From JBBKWH01 sp037968855 (GTDB lineage: Bacteria > Pseudomonadota > Gammaproteobacteria > Pseudomonadales > Moraxellaceae), in assembly GCA_037968855.1 (NCBI GenBank), contig JBBKWH010000103.1:1-48713 (forward strand): 48,713 nt of DNA, read 5' to 3'. The notes below the pieces were generated by a model. It was given only the letters and a program-made list of their open reading frames with translations. It was not told where the DNA came from and searched no databases. Positions within the stretch are counted from its first letter, which is position 1. Each line of letters begins with the position of its first letter. A program made the position numbers and the translations under genes. Shown here in pieces: positions 8,271 to 17,478 of the stretch.

Positions 8271-8278
8271 TCAGCATG
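8256..8278. other. Hairpin spanning the stop codon of the DksA-like gene
   Basis: CATGCTGA (8256-8263) pairs perfectly with TCAGCATG (8271-8278) around a 7-base loop that includes the TGA stop. There is no T-run on either strand, so it is not a classical terminator, but it sits between convergent genes and may end or protect transcripts. Confidence 0.4.
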
Positions 8279-8304
8279 TGCATACGGGATAAGATGCAAC
8301 AGGC

Positions 8305-9108
8305 TTACCAATAATTTTCGACAGCAATATTGCCGACACCACGCCTATTCATGCTCAAGCCACGTGCCTTTAACGCATTGCGGGTGTCGTCGACCATTTG
8401 TGGATTGCCACACAGCATCACATGCGAGCGCTCGGCATCAAACTTCAGCCCAACGTGCTGCTCTAAGCGGCCATCGGCAATCAAGACTGGCAAGCGCTCG
8501 TGTAAGCCAGTCCCTGCCTCACGCGTGACAATCGGCACAAAATCAAACCGCGCCCCACCCTCACCAAAGGTCGCTGCCCATTCTGCAATCTCATCGACAT
8601 AAGCCAACTCTTGATGGGTACGGGCGCTATAGACCAACACAATGCGCTGGTACTGCTGCCACGGTGCAAAGTCCTGCAAAATTGACAAGAACGGCGCTAG
8701 TCCTGTGCCCGTTGCCAACAACCATAAATCTTGTGGTGCAGGCTGCTGATAACGGGCAAGCGTCAAAAAGCCATAGGGAATTTTTTCCAGCAACAACGGA
8801 TCGCCCACCTGCAAATGCTGTAAGCGTGAGGTAAACGCGCCATCGGGCACCACAATCGAAAAGAACTCTAGATCCTCAGCAAACGGTGATGACACCACCG
8901 AATAAGCCCGAACTACCGTCTCAACTTGACCTGACTCATCAGTGATCTCAATGCCGATTCGCGCAAACTGCCCCGCCGTAAAGCGAAAATGCGCCGGACG
9001 CGTCATGCGAAAACTAAATAAGCTATCGCTCCAACGCCGTACTGACAGCACGGTTTCACGACTAAATTTATCGCTTGGTGCTGGGGTATTGGGGCTATCC
9101 ATCATCAT
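8305..9108 (-). CDS. fpr: Ferredoxin--NADP(+) reductase
   Basis: The 267-residue flavoenzyme exchanges electrons between NADPH and ferredoxin or flavodoxin. The FAD-binding motif RAYS is at residues 67-70, the FAD phosphate region at EFFSIVVPDGAFTSRLQHL, the NADP-binding loop LATGTGLAPF at 131-140, and MLCGNPQM near 235. The C-terminus ends in VENYW; terminal Tyr-Trp is the arrangement of E. coli-type Fpr rather than the FVEK ending of the Azotobacter/Rhodobacter subclass. Three consecutive ATG codons (9100-9108) could start it; a TTG at 9117 is also in frame. I take the first ATG, with GGA just upstream. It is divergent from the finR-like regulator with about 70 bases between starts, and convergent with the DksA-like gene. 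A role in the superoxide response is inferred from that pairing. Confidence 0.92.
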   Translation of the reverse strand: MMMDSPNTPAPSDKFSRETVLSVRRWSDSLFSFRMTRPAHFRFTAGQFARIGIEITDESGQVETVVRAYSVVSSPFAEDLEFFSIVVPDGAFTSRLQHLQVGDPLLLEKIPYGFLTLARYQQPAPQDLWLLATGTGLAPFLSILQDFAPWQQYQRIVLVYSARTHQELAYVDEIAEWAATFGEGGARFDFVPIVTREAGTGLHERLPVLIADGRLEQHVGLKFDAERSHVMLCGNPQMVDDTRNALKARGLSMNRRGVGNIAVENYW

Positions 9109-9178
9109 CACATCCAACTTTAGGCGCGAGCAATGGTAGCATGCAGCATGTCTAAGGATAGTTTATTGAAGGTACATG

Positions 9179-10063
9179 ATGCGTATGACCTTGCGTCAAT
9201 TGGCGGTTTTTGTGGCAGTCGCGCAAGAAGGTACGGTGACGCGCGCCAGTGAACGCGTGCAACTCACCCAAAGTGCCGCCAGCATGGCCCTAGCCGATCT
9301 CGAAAGCGCACTGGATAGCCCACTATTCGACCGACTGGGCAAACGCCTACAACTCAACGATCTTGGTCGCTACTTGCTGCCGCAAGCGATGGACATTTTG
9401 GGTCGTTGCGATGCCTTTGAACAAGCCGCACGAGGTCAACATCAAAGCATTGATCTACGACTAGGCTCAACCCTGACCATTAGCGATTATTTAATGCCAG
9501 ATATCATGGCCGGTTTTTTGGGCCAAGAGCCACAAGCGCAACTACAACTGCAAGTCGGCAACACCCGCCAAATCATCGAAGCAGTACAACAATTTCAGCT
9601 TGACCTTGGCTTGATCGAAGGCTCTTGCCACCTGCCGCAGTTACAGTCTATTCCGTGGCGACACGATGAACTAGCGATCTGCTGCGCGCCAACCCATGCC
9701 TTAGCCACTCAAGCCACAGCCCTGTGTGCCGATGATCTCGGCGATGTCGATTGGATTGTCCGTGAAGAAGGCTCCGGCACGCGCGAAGTGTTTGATAAAG
9801 TGGTGTTGCACGATATTCCCAACGCCCGAATTCGACTGACCTTAGGCCATAATGAAGCGATTTTAAAGGTGGTTGCTGGCGGCTTGGGTGTCGGCTGTGT
9901 CTCACGATTGGCGATTGAACCGATGCTGCAATCTGGCCAATTGGTCATTTTAGACACGCCCTTTTGGGCGCTGATTCGGCCATTCTTTTTGATTGTGCAT
10001 CGACAGAAATACCAAGGGCCGGGGCTGAAGGCGTTTATGGGGTATTGTCAGCAACACTATTGA
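9179..10063 (+). CDS. finR: LysR-type regulator, FinR-like
   Basis: The 294-residue LysR-family transcription factor has a winged HTH at residues ~3-62 (TLRQLAVFVAVAQEGTVTRA, then LTQSAASMALADLE and LFDRLGKRLQLNDLG) and a two-lobed effector domain (~90-290, with LRLGSTLTISDYL and VREEGSGTREVFDK). The pairing, divergent from fpr across ~70 bases, is the arrangement known for finR in Pseudomonas, where FinR activates fpr under superoxide stress; the gene name rests on this context plus the N-terminal sequence. Among three in-frame ATGs (9176, 9179, 9185), 9179 sits 6 bases after GAAGG (9168-9172). It probably regulates both itself and fpr from the shared intergenic region. No downstream operon partner is seen. 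Confidence 0.85.
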   Translation: MRMTLRQLAVFVAVAQEGTVTRASERVQLTQSAASMALADLESALDSPLFDRLGKRLQLNDLGRYLLPQAMDILGRCDAFEQAARGQHQSIDLRLGSTLTISDYLMPDIMAGFLGQEPQAQLQLQVGNTRQIIEAVQQFQLDLGLIEGSCHLPQLQSIPWRHDELAICCAPTHALATQATALCADDLGDVDWIVREEGSGTREVFDKVVLHDIPNARIRLTLGHNEAILKVVAGGLGVGCVSRLAIEPMLQSGQLVILDTPFWALIRPFFLIVHRQKYQGPGLKAFMGYCQQHY

Positions 10064-10260
10064 GCATATAATTTTTGGTTTTAAATCAAGCCCGAATGCT
10101 AAACTTCAGTTGACTTGCTTGTACACAACCACAACTATTAGCGCAATAGCATCAAAATAAAAGCCAATAAAAACAAATGCTTTCCAAAAAAAGCCGATCA
10201 AAACATCTAAAAAAACTCAAAATATGAATAAATAATGTAGAGCCTGTTAGAATTATCCAC

Positions 10261-10277
10261 GTCCTAAAAAATAGGAC
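10261..10277. promoter_or_regulatory. Inverted repeat upstream of lipoprotein B
   Basis: GTCCTA (10261-10266) and TAGGAC (10272-10277) flank five A, about 35 bases before the lipoprotein ATG. It lies in an AT-rich stretch (10064-10312) with no other gene. It could be an operator or a leader hairpin; a TAGAAT hexamer (10248-10253) just upstream is a possible -10. Confidence 0.4.
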
Positions 10278-10312
10278 ACGACTAATCATTATCTTTTGGA
10301 TCTCTACACAGC

Positions 10313-11620
10313 ATGTCAAACCTGAATCTCACACTTCGTCCTCTGGTTCTTCTCCCTTTAGTAGCAGCAATGCTAACAGCTTGTGGTGGTGGATCATCTT
10401 CTAGCTCAAGTGGCTCGTCTGATGGGGGATCATCTACAAACTTTAATACCAAATTCACCTCATCATTGGTCATTACAGATGCGAGTGGCTACAAAACCAC
10501 TGTCCGTGATCAATCAGATCAATCATCCATCAATGATGATACTTTTGCATATACTACGCTCTCCGAGCTTGCCAGCAATACACGCACGCTTAAATTTGCA
10601 TTAGAGGGTTTTAGTAGTGTTAGAGAACCAACTTTAACTATCGATTTTGATATTAATACTCAAAAAATTCTCTCTATTAGTTATGACGAAGATAAAAACT
10701 CTAATCGCGCCATTGTGTATGGCTGCTCATCTATCGCTAACAGCCTGTGTAATAAAGCCACTCTAAATTACAATCGAGACACAGGCACTGGAACTGTTAA
10801 TTTTTCAAACCAATTACTATCTAGCTACTATAACCAAATAGTAAAGCTAAATGGCCAACTTATAGGAAAGCTTGCCAAAGCACCAGTTGATATTTTTGAT
10901 ATCTCAAAAACCTCATTGACCAATATATCTGTTAATGGCACTCCCGTGACTGCAAACTCAGCAAGCATTATTGCTAGCAACAGCAATACTAACGCGTTTC
11001 ATAGTTTAATCTCTCTTAGCAACGGAGACCTTTTAGAAATCATCAGCAATAATGGATTGTTTATTACAGAGATAAACTATACCAATGATGAAGGAACTAC
11101 CTATTTTGAAAATATAAACAATGCCATTATCACCTCAAACTCAAACAACATCGTCACCATTAACCTTAACAACATCTCGTACAATAATATTTATTTAAGC
11201 GGAAATATCACATTACAGAAACCAAAATCCTCGCTTAAAATCGATGGTGCAATACCCGATTTTATTGACAACGCTTCGCCCATCTTGAGCAGCTACTTAG
11301 TTGGAGTCAATAATTTCACACTTTATAATATATCTACAAGACCAGACAATATTGACTCAAATACACAAACGGATCTATTTGTTGTTGCTAATGGCAATAC
11401 CGTTTATGCCGCCACTATTGATTTGAGTGATGCTACTAATAATACTGATTCTGAGTACGCATGTGATCCATCCGGTAGTCAGATCTGCAAGGGCATTACG
11501 GTCAGCAGTAATGGTAATCAGCTCAACTTTAACAACACTGTTCTGTATCGCCAAAATGGTAGCAGCATGACCAAATCAACCATTACAGTGTCCGGCTCGT
11601 TCAACACCCAAGGCCGTTAA
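10313..11620 (+). CDS. Putative lipoprotein of unnamed family (copy B, AT-rich)
   Basis: The 435-residue product has a signal peptide ending in MLTAC (Cys24), then GGGSSSSSSG, so it is a predicted lipoprotein. It is a paralogue of the 1134-2507 product. Matching blocks in the same order are LTIDFDI / LTVDIDP, VNFSNQLL / LKFSNTQL, LNGQLIGKL / LDGTLIGTL, INGS-type SGNITLQKPKSSLKIDGAI / NGSVSILKPTQTLSISPAL, CKGITV / CKGIQV, FNN near the C-terminus, and the final QGR. It is extremely Asn- and Ser-rich and the DNA is much poorer in G+C than its surroundings (19 of 60 bases from 11041). The ATG at 10313 has TTTGGA 12 bases upstream. Monocistronic, with a strong bidirectional terminator after it. 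Function unknown; recent transfer or relaxed drift are both possible. Confidence 0.8.
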   Translation: MSNLNLTLRPLVLLPLVAAMLTACGGGSSSSSSGSSDGGSSTNFNTKFTSSLVITDASGYKTTVRDQSDQSSINDDTFAYTTLSELASNTRTLKFALEGFSSVREPTLTIDFDINTQKILSISYDEDKNSNRAIVYGCSSIANSLCNKATLNYNRDTGTGTVNFSNQLLSSYYNQIVKLNGQLIGKLAKAPVDIFDISKTSLTNISVNGTPVTANSASIIASNSNTNAFHSLISLSNGDLLEIISNNGLFITEINYTNDEGTTYFENINNAIITSNSNNIVTINLNNISYNNIYLSGNITLQKPKSSLKIDGAIPDFIDNASPILSSYLVGVNNFTLYNISTRPDNIDSNTQTDLFVVANGNTVYAATIDLSDATNNTDSEYACDPSGSQICKGITVSSNGNQLNFNNTVLYRQNGSSMTKSTITVSGSFNTQGR

Positions 11621-11638
11621 CCTGTAAATCACCCCCAC

Positions 11639-11668
11639 AAAAAAACCGGCCATCAGGCCGGTTTTTTT
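11639..11668. terminator. Bidirectional terminator (lipoprotein B / nuoN)
   Basis: CCGGCC (11646-11651), loop ATCA, GGCCGG (11656-11661), flanked by seven A and seven T, makes a 13-bp perfect stem usable on either strand. It lies 18 bases after the lipoprotein stop and 12 bases beyond the nuoN stop on the other strand. The core recurs after rplQ at 42656-42683. Confidence 0.95.
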
Positions 11669-11680
11669 ATTACCGCAAGA

Positions 11681-13141
11681 TTAGTTGACTACCAATTGCG
11701 CCATCGCTGCCAATCGAATCATCGGCTCTGGATAGACACCAAGCAGCAAGACCAACAAGCTAACCAACAACACCATCACTCCACCGGCACGTGTGCCCCA
11801 GTGGCTTTGTGGGTTAAAGGCAGGCTGATCTGGCGGGGTCATATACAACACCACCATCACACGTAGGTAATAGTACAAACCAATCGCGCTACCCAACACT
11901 ACCATGCCAGACAAGAACCAGTTCTGTGCTTGTACTGCTGCCAGAATCACAAAGAACTTACCAATAAAACCAGCCGTCAATGGAATACCCGCCAGTGACA
12001 ACATCATCACGGTCAGTACCGCAGTCAGTACCGGACGACGCCAGAACAGACCGCGATAATCCGCCAGCGATTCAGCCTCGGTGCCGTTATAAGGGCTAGA
12101 CATCAACGCCACTACACCAAACGCACCCAGTGTGGTCAATACATAAGCAATCACGTAGATACTGATCGTGCCTAAAGATCCTGTACCAAGACTCAGTAAT
12201 GCTACCAGCACATAACCAAAGTGAGCAATCGAAGAATAACCGAGTAGACGCTTAATATTGACCTGACGCACAGCCAGCAAGTTACCGATCACAATCGACA
12301 ACACCGCAATAATGGTCACAACCGTCTGCATGCCCTCTAGTGCCAAGCCAGCACTGACCAGCATAAAGCGCAGAAATACCGCCAACACTGCAACTTTACT
12401 GACCGTGGCCAAAAAAGTTGCAATCGGTGATGGCGCACCTTGATAGACATCTGGCGTCCAACCAGGAAACGGCACCAGCGACAGTTTAAAGGCCAAAGCA
12501 AACAGCACCAGCGCCAAGCCAACCACCACCAACGGGTTATGCATGGACTGAATCACGCCCAGACCCAACTGATGAAAGTCCAGCGAACCGGTATAGGCAT
12601 ATAAGAACGCCATCCCCATCAACATGGCAGCAGACGCCGTTGCCGACAGCACCATATATTTAATGCCCGACTCGAGCGACTGACTGCGCTCGTGGGTATA
12701 CGCCAGCAAGCCGTAGGTCGGCACAGACAACAACTCAAGCGCAATAAAGAAGCTACTCAAGTTTTGACTTGCACCCAGCAACATAGCACCAGTGACGGCA
12801 ATCAACAGCAAGATATACAGCTCTTCGCGGTTGTTCTTGTAGCTGTCGATATAGGCATGCGCCAACGTGGTACAGGCCAAAGCCGCCACCAGCACAATGG
12901 CCATATAAAACAGTGCAAAGCCATCCACCATAAACAGACTGGTGACTTGTGCAGGGCCGCCAGTCGGTTGACTGACCTGCCAGATGATCATCAAAAGCGC
13001 CGCATTCAAGCCTAGCACCGTGGTGGTGGCAATCAGGGCATGGTGGCGTTTTATCGCCACCAATAGCATGACCAGTACCGATGTCAAACTGACAATCAGG
13101 ACGGGGGCCAGCGGCATGAGTTGAGAAAACGTCATGTTCAT
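11681..13141 (-). CDS. nuoN: NADH-quinone oxidoreductase subunit N
   Basis: The 486-residue NuoN is one of three antiporter-like proton-pumping subunits of complex I in the inner membrane. It is almost wholly hydrophobic with about 14 predicted transmembrane helices. The conserved GIKYMVLSATASAAMLMG, KLSLVPFPGWTPDVYQGAP (with the channel Lys and Pro-rich broken helix) and RLLGYSSIAHFGYVL blocks are clear. Length matches the family (~485). It is last in the nuo operon, starting 3 bases after nuoM; its ATG at 13141 is followed by another at codon 3. A terminator lies 12 bases past the stop. The AFNP-containing C-terminal cytoplasmic loop is normal. Confidence 0.97.
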   Translation of the reverse strand: MNMTFSQLMPLAPVLIVSLTSVLVMLLVAIKRHHALIATTTVLGLNAALLMIIWQVSQPTGGPAQVTSLFMVDGFALFYMAIVLVAALACTTLAHAYIDSYKNNREELYILLLIAVTGAMLLGASQNLSSFFIALELLSVPTYGLLAYTHERSQSLESGIKYMVLSATASAAMLMGMAFLYAYTGSLDFHQLGLGVIQSMHNPLVVVGLALVLFALAFKLSLVPFPGWTPDVYQGAPSPIATFLATVSKVAVLAVFLRFMLVSAGLALEGMQTVVTIIAVLSIVIGNLLAVRQVNIKRLLGYSSIAHFGYVLVALLSLGTGSLGTISIYVIAYVLTTLGAFGVVALMSSPYNGTEAESLADYRGLFWRRPVLTAVLTVMMLSLAGIPLTAGFIGKFFVILAAVQAQNWFLSGMVVLGSAIGLYYYLRVMVVLYMTPPDQPAFNPQSHWGTRAGGVMVLLVSLLVLLLGVYPEPMIRLAAMAQLVVN

Positions 13142-13144
13142 GGC

Positions 13145-14740
13145 TTAGCGCATCTCCGGACTGGTCATAGACGTCATATCAGGGTTTTGAAACAAAGGCG
13201 TCTGATACGCATTACTGATCCACTGCATCGTATGGTTTGAGGTATCTAGTACGGTTTGTGGCCAGAGACCTAACCAGACCAGACCGACCACCAAGATCAA
13301 CAGCATCGACATTTCGCGTGCATTCAAATCTTTAAGCGGATGCTTGCGTTCTGCTTGAGACTCATGCGGCGCACCAAACAATGTCTTGTGAATCAAAATC
13401 AGCGAGTACAAACCAGCCAACACCAAGCTCACAGTTGCCAGCGTGGTAAAGATTGGATACTGGGTAAATGCACCCAGCAAAATGGTGAACTCACCAATAA
13501 AGTTACCAGTCCCCGGAATCCCAAGCAGTGCCGCAGAAAACACCATCAAGAACACTGGCAGGTAACGGAACTGACCCCACATGCCGCCCATTAAGCGTAG
13601 ATCACGGGTATGCAAGCGCTCGTAAATCTGACCACTCATGATAAACAGCGCCGCAGAGGACAAGCCATGCGCCAACATCTGAATCATCAACCCTTGTAGC
13701 GTGAGCAAGTTACCGGCGTAGATCGCCAGCAAAATAAAGCCCATGTGCGACACACTGGTATAAGCCAGCAGACGCTTAATGTCAGTCTGTTGAAAGGCCA
13801 CCCACGCGCCATAAAACACCCCGATCATGCCCAAAGTAATGGCAATCGGTGCAAAGTCGGCAGACGCATGTGGAAACAACGGAATCACAAAACGCAGCAA
13901 ACCAAACGCCGCTGTCTTGATCAAAATACCGGCCAAATCGACCGAACCCGCCGTCGGTGCTTGCGCGTGTGCATCAGGCAACCAACCATGAAACGGCACA
14001 ACCGGCAACTTAACTGCAAAGGCAATAAAGAAGCACAGCATCAGACCATATTCGTAACCATATGGCAGCGTGGTACCCAGCAACGCCATATAGTCAAAGG
14101 TGATCTGACCAGTCTGTGCATAGTTGATCAACACCAAGGTCAAGATGCCGACCAACATGATCAGGCCAGACACTTGGGTATAGATAAAGAATTTGGTCGC
14201 CGCATACACCCGTGAGCGCCCTGTCGAACCACTATGGCCCCACAATGCGATCAAGAAGTAGATCGGAACCAGCATCATTTCCCAGAAGAAGAAGAATAAG
14301 AAAAGATCAATGGCCAAAAATACGCCAATGACTGCGCCCAAGCTCCACAGCAAATTCAGGTGAAAGAAGCCGACATGCTTTTGGATTTCACCCCAAGAAC
14401 AGCCAACTGCCAATACACCCAACAACGCCGTCAACACAATCATCAGCAAGGACAATCCGTCCATCGCCAAATGAATGCTAATGCCCAGCGCCGGAATCCA
14501 CGGCAGATAAAACTCAGCATTCCACACTGGCGCAGTGCCAGCCTGAATCAACTGATTGGCCGACTCACTATAGTTGCCAGCAATCCACAACTGAACCGAC
14601 AACGCCAAGGTCAGCAACATGCCAATCAACGCGATCCAGCGTGGTAAACGAATGCTGGCCTTCTCGGTAATCCAGCACAAAAAACCAGCGATAAACGGAA
14701 TCAGGATCAGCGCAGGCAAAATGAGATTATTCGGTAGCAT
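13145..14740 (-). CDS. nuoM: NADH-quinone oxidoreductase subunit M
   Basis: The 531-residue NuoM is a membrane proton-pumping antiporter-like subunit of complex I. Recognisable blocks are FFFFWEMMLVPIYFLIALWG (with the conserved helix-5 Glu), KLPVVPFHGWLPDAHAQAPT (functional Lys and broken helix 7), KRLLAYTSVSHMGFILL, and FIMSGQIYERLHTRDL. About 14 transmembrane helices are expected. It is slightly longer than E. coli NuoM (509) through its C-terminal tail. It begins one base after the nuoL stop and is separated from nuoN by 3 bases, so all three are co-translated from one message. Confidence 0.97.
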   Translation of the reverse strand: MLPNNLILPALILIPFIAGFLCWITEKASIRLPRWIALIGMLLTLALSVQLWIAGNYSESANQLIQAGTAPVWNAEFYLPWIPALGISIHLAMDGLSLLMIVLTALLGVLAVGCSWGEIQKHVGFFHLNLLWSLGAVIGVFLAIDLFLFFFFWEMMLVPIYFLIALWGHSGSTGRSRVYAATKFFIYTQVSGLIMLVGILTLVLINYAQTGQITFDYMALLGTTLPYGYEYGLMLCFFIAFAVKLPVVPFHGWLPDAHAQAPTAGSVDLAGILIKTAAFGLLRFVIPLFPHASADFAPIAITLGMIGVFYGAWVAFQQTDIKRLLAYTSVSHMGFILLAIYAGNLLTLQGLMIQMLAHGLSSAALFIMSGQIYERLHTRDLRLMGGMWGQFRYLPVFLMVFSAALLGIPGTGNFIGEFTILLGAFTQYPIFTTLATVSLVLAGLYSLILIHKTLFGAPHESQAERKHPLKDLNAREMSMLLILVVGLVWLGLWPQTVLDTSNHTMQWISNAYQTPLFQNPDMTSMTSPEMR

Positions 14741-14741
14741 G

Positions 14742-16619
14742 TTATTTCCCCATGACCTGAATCACCATCAACGTCATCAGTAGCACTGCTACCCCTAACG
14801 CCATGGCCACGGCATAACCGCGCAATGAACCCGTTTGACGACTGGTGCTTAAGCCATTACCCGCACGCATCACCGCAGGCACTACGCTCCAGACCCGATC
14901 AATCGGATCACGACCAATCAGACGCGCAATCCACAAAAACGGACGGCTAAAGATCAAATCGTATAAGGCATCAAAGCCCCAACCATGTGTCCACCAATGC
15001 GCCAAACCAGCACCAATGGCCGACTCACGCATGCGAGTGACCAAGCGACGCTCACCGGTAAACAACAGCGCACCGATTACCAGACCACCCAGCGCGGCCG
15101 CCATGGCAATCATCTCGACCAAATGCAAATCATGCGCTTGGCCGGTTTCTTCCAAAATCGAACCGAGGCTTTGTGGCAAAACACCAGCCAATGGCGGATG
15201 AATCAGCGCACCAACAGCAGTGGAGACCACCAACAACGCGCCCAGCGGCAACCAGTACGACACGCCTTTAATCGGATGGGCATGGGTTTTGGCTTCGCCA
15301 TGGAACACCAGCCAAATCAAGCGGAAGGTATAAATCGAGGTCATAAACGCCCCAACAATACCGGCCCAAAACAGCTCACGATGACCACTGGCCCAGACTT
15401 CCCACAAGATCGCATCTTTGGAATAAAAGCCCACAGTGATAAACGGTAGGGCTGCCAAGGCACCACCACCGACCAAGAAGCACACATACACAAACGGAAT
15501 GGTCTTACGCAGGCCACCCATTTTGAAAATATTTTGCTCGTGGTGACAGGCGATAATCACCGCACCAGACGACAAGAACAGCAAGGCTTTAAAGAAGGCG
15601 TGGGTCATCAAATGAAACACCGCCCCCTGCCACGCACCGACACCCAAAGCCAAGAACATATAGCCAATCTGACTCATGGTCGAATAGGCCAACACGCGCT
15701 TGATATCGGTTTGCACCAAGGCTGAAAAGCCCGCAATCACCAAGGTCACCGCACCGATCTGACCGACCAGCAGTAACACATCGGGTGCCAGCAAGAACAC
15801 CGGATGCATCCGCGCAATCAGATAAACACCGGCTGTCACCATGGTAGCTGCGTGAATCAAGGCAGAGACTGGCGTTGGGCCAGCCATCGCATCCGCCAAC
15901 CATGTTTGTAGTGGTAACTGCGCCGATTTACCCACCGCGCCACCGAGCAGCATCAAGGCCGCCAAGGTGACTGCTGGACTACCCGCTTCCAACATTTGCG
16001 GCGCACGAATCACAATTTCGTAAATATCCAGCGTGCCCATTTCGCGGAACAAAATGAACAAACCAATCGCCAAGAACACATCACCCACACGAGTCACGGT
16101 AAAGGCTTTAATCGCCGCGCGACCATTGGCCGGATCACTGTAATAAAAGCCGATCAGCAAGTAAGAGCAAATCCCTACGCCTTCCCAGCCCAAATACAAC
16201 AGCATCAGGTTATCGCCCAATACCAACAGCAACATGCTGGCGACAAACAGGTTCATGTACGAGAAGAAGCGCGCATAGCCCACTTCACCGCGCATATACC
16301 ACGAGGCAAACAAATGAATAAAGAAGCCCACACCAGTGATCACACCAGTCATGGTCAAGGACAAACCATCAAGCTGTAGACCAAAGCTCGGTGCAAAATC
16401 ACCGATTTGCATCCACGTCCACAGCACTTGATGACTATAGCCACCCGCTTGAGTGCTACCCAAAAAGTCCATGCCAGCCCACAGCGCTGTCAGTGCAGAC
16501 AGGCCCATTGAGCCAACACCAATCACAGCAGCCACATTTTCGGACAAGCGATCACGCAGACTAGCCAGCAACAAAAAGCCAATCAGCGGAAAAACGAATG
16601 TTAAAAATAAAAGACTCAT
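14742..16619 (-). CDS. nuoL: NADH-quinone oxidoreductase subunit L
   Basis: The 625-residue NuoL is the distal antiporter-like proton pump of complex I, with its long lateral helix at the C-terminus. Signature blocks are LLYLGWEGVGICSYLLIGFY (helix-5 Glu), SAQLPLQTWLADAMAGPTPV (functional Lys and broken helix), SALIHAATMVTAGVYLIAR, and KRVLAYSTMSQIGYMFLALG. The C-terminal ~150 residues include an amphipathic stretch followed by a last hydrophobic helix, in line with the family. Its ATG overlaps the nuoK stop by 4 bases (ATGA), which implies translational coupling, and it ends one base before nuoM. Confidence 0.97.
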   Translation of the reverse strand: MSLLFLTFVFPLIGFLLLASLRDRLSENVAAVIGVGSMGLSALTALWAGMDFLGSTQAGGYSHQVLWTWMQIGDFAPSFGLQLDGLSLTMTGVITGVGFFIHLFASWYMRGEVGYARFFSYMNLFVASMLLLVLGDNLMLLYLGWEGVGICSYLLIGFYYSDPANGRAAIKAFTVTRVGDVFLAIGLFILFREMGTLDIYEIVIRAPQMLEAGSPAVTLAALMLLGGAVGKSAQLPLQTWLADAMAGPTPVSALIHAATMVTAGVYLIARMHPVFLLAPDVLLLVGQIGAVTLVIAGFSALVQTDIKRVLAYSTMSQIGYMFLALGVGAWQGAVFHLMTHAFFKALLFLSSGAVIIACHHEQNIFKMGGLRKTIPFVYVCFLVGGGALAALPFITVGFYSKDAILWEVWASGHRELFWAGIVGAFMTSIYTFRLIWLVFHGEAKTHAHPIKGVSYWLPLGALLVVSTAVGALIHPPLAGVLPQSLGSILEETGQAHDLHLVEMIAMAAALGGLVIGALLFTGERRLVTRMRESAIGAGLAHWWTHGWGFDALYDLIFSRPFLWIARLIGRDPIDRVWSVVPAVMRAGNGLSTSRQTGSLRGYAVAMALGVAVLLMTLMVIQVMGK

Positions 16620-16927
16620 CCGCGCATCTCACTGGCCGCATCGATATCCAAATGATGGAAGCGATGATAGAACTGAAGCACGATGGCAAGCCCAATGCAG
16701 GCTTCAGCCGCAGCCAAGGTCAGGATCAAAATAAACATCACCTGCCCGTCTGGTTGCACCCAAGCACTGCCTGCGGTGACAAAGGCCAACGCTGCGGCAT
16801 TCATCATGATCTCAAGGCTCATCAACATAAACATCAGGTTACGGCGTACCATCACGCCATAAAATCCCAGAGCAAATAACAACGCGGACACGATCAAACC
16901 GTGTTCCATTGGAATGGTGGCCATCAT
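16616..16927 (-). CDS. nuoK: NADH-quinone oxidoreductase subunit K
   Basis: The 103-residue NuoK has three transmembrane helices, equivalent to mitochondrial ND4L. The two buried glutamates needed for proton translocation are seen in MLMSLEIMMNAAALAF and LTLAAAEACIGLAIVLQFYH. Length fits the family (~100). It overlaps nuoJ upstream and nuoL downstream by 4 bases each in ATGA junctions, a classic coupled arrangement. An alternative ATG at codon 2 (16924) cannot be excluded. Confidence 0.97.
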   Translation of the reverse strand: MMATIPMEHGLIVSALLFALGFYGVMVRRNLMFMLMSLEIMMNAAALAFVTAGSAWVQPDGQVMFILILTLAAAEACIGLAIVLQFYHRFHHLDIDAASEMRG

Positions 16928-17478
16928 GATTGCGCTCCATCCTCTTGAGGTGAATTCGTGTGATCAGCATCAAGCTCGTCAATCGGGCGTTTGCCCAAGT
17001 GATAGGCCGCGACCAACGCAGCCAACAACAGCAATGATGCCAACTCAACCAACAACAAATACGGGCCAAACAAGGCAATACCGACTTGCTTAGCATCGAC
17101 GGGTTGTGTGCCCAACGGCAACTCGGTCGATACTCCAGCAGATGACACCATCCACACCATCGCCAAGCCTAGCAAAAAGCACATCAGCGCAGGAACCGCC
17201 CACGCATCAGCCGTGAGCCAGCGCTTCTCTTGCGCGTTGGTCTCGCTGCCCAAATTGAGCATCATCACCACAAACACAAACACCACCAAAATCGCACCGG
17301 CATACACGATGATCTCAAGCACACCGGCAAACGACGCACCCATGCTAAAAAACAAGCCTGCTACTGCCAACAACGACACGATCAAACTGAGCAAGCCATG
17401 CACCGGATTGGTATTGGTCACCACCCGTAAGGTCGAGATCAGCGCCACCAAGGCGCATACATAAAAGGGCCAAATCAT
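16924..17478 (-). CDS. nuoJ: NADH-quinone oxidoreductase subunit J
   Basis: The 184-residue NuoJ (ND6 equivalent) is a complex I membrane subunit with five helices. The conserved helix-3 block, EIIVYAGAILVVFVFVVMML, contains the pi-bulge region at YAGAI, followed by NLG. The C-terminus is polar and Asp/Glu-rich, as in many gammaproteobacteria. Length equals E. coli NuoJ. Its ATG overlaps the nuoI stop by 4 bases, and its stop overlaps the nuoK start by 4 bases. Confidence 0.96.
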   Translation of the reverse strand: MIWPFYVCALVALISTLRVVTNTNPVHGLLSLIVSLLAVAGLFFSMGASFAGVLEIIVYAGAILVVFVFVVMMLNLGSETNAQEKRWLTADAWAVPALMCFLLGLAMVWMVSSAGVSTELPLGTQPVDAKQVGIALFGPYLLLVELASLLLLAALVAAYHLGKRPIDELDADHTNSPQEDGAQS

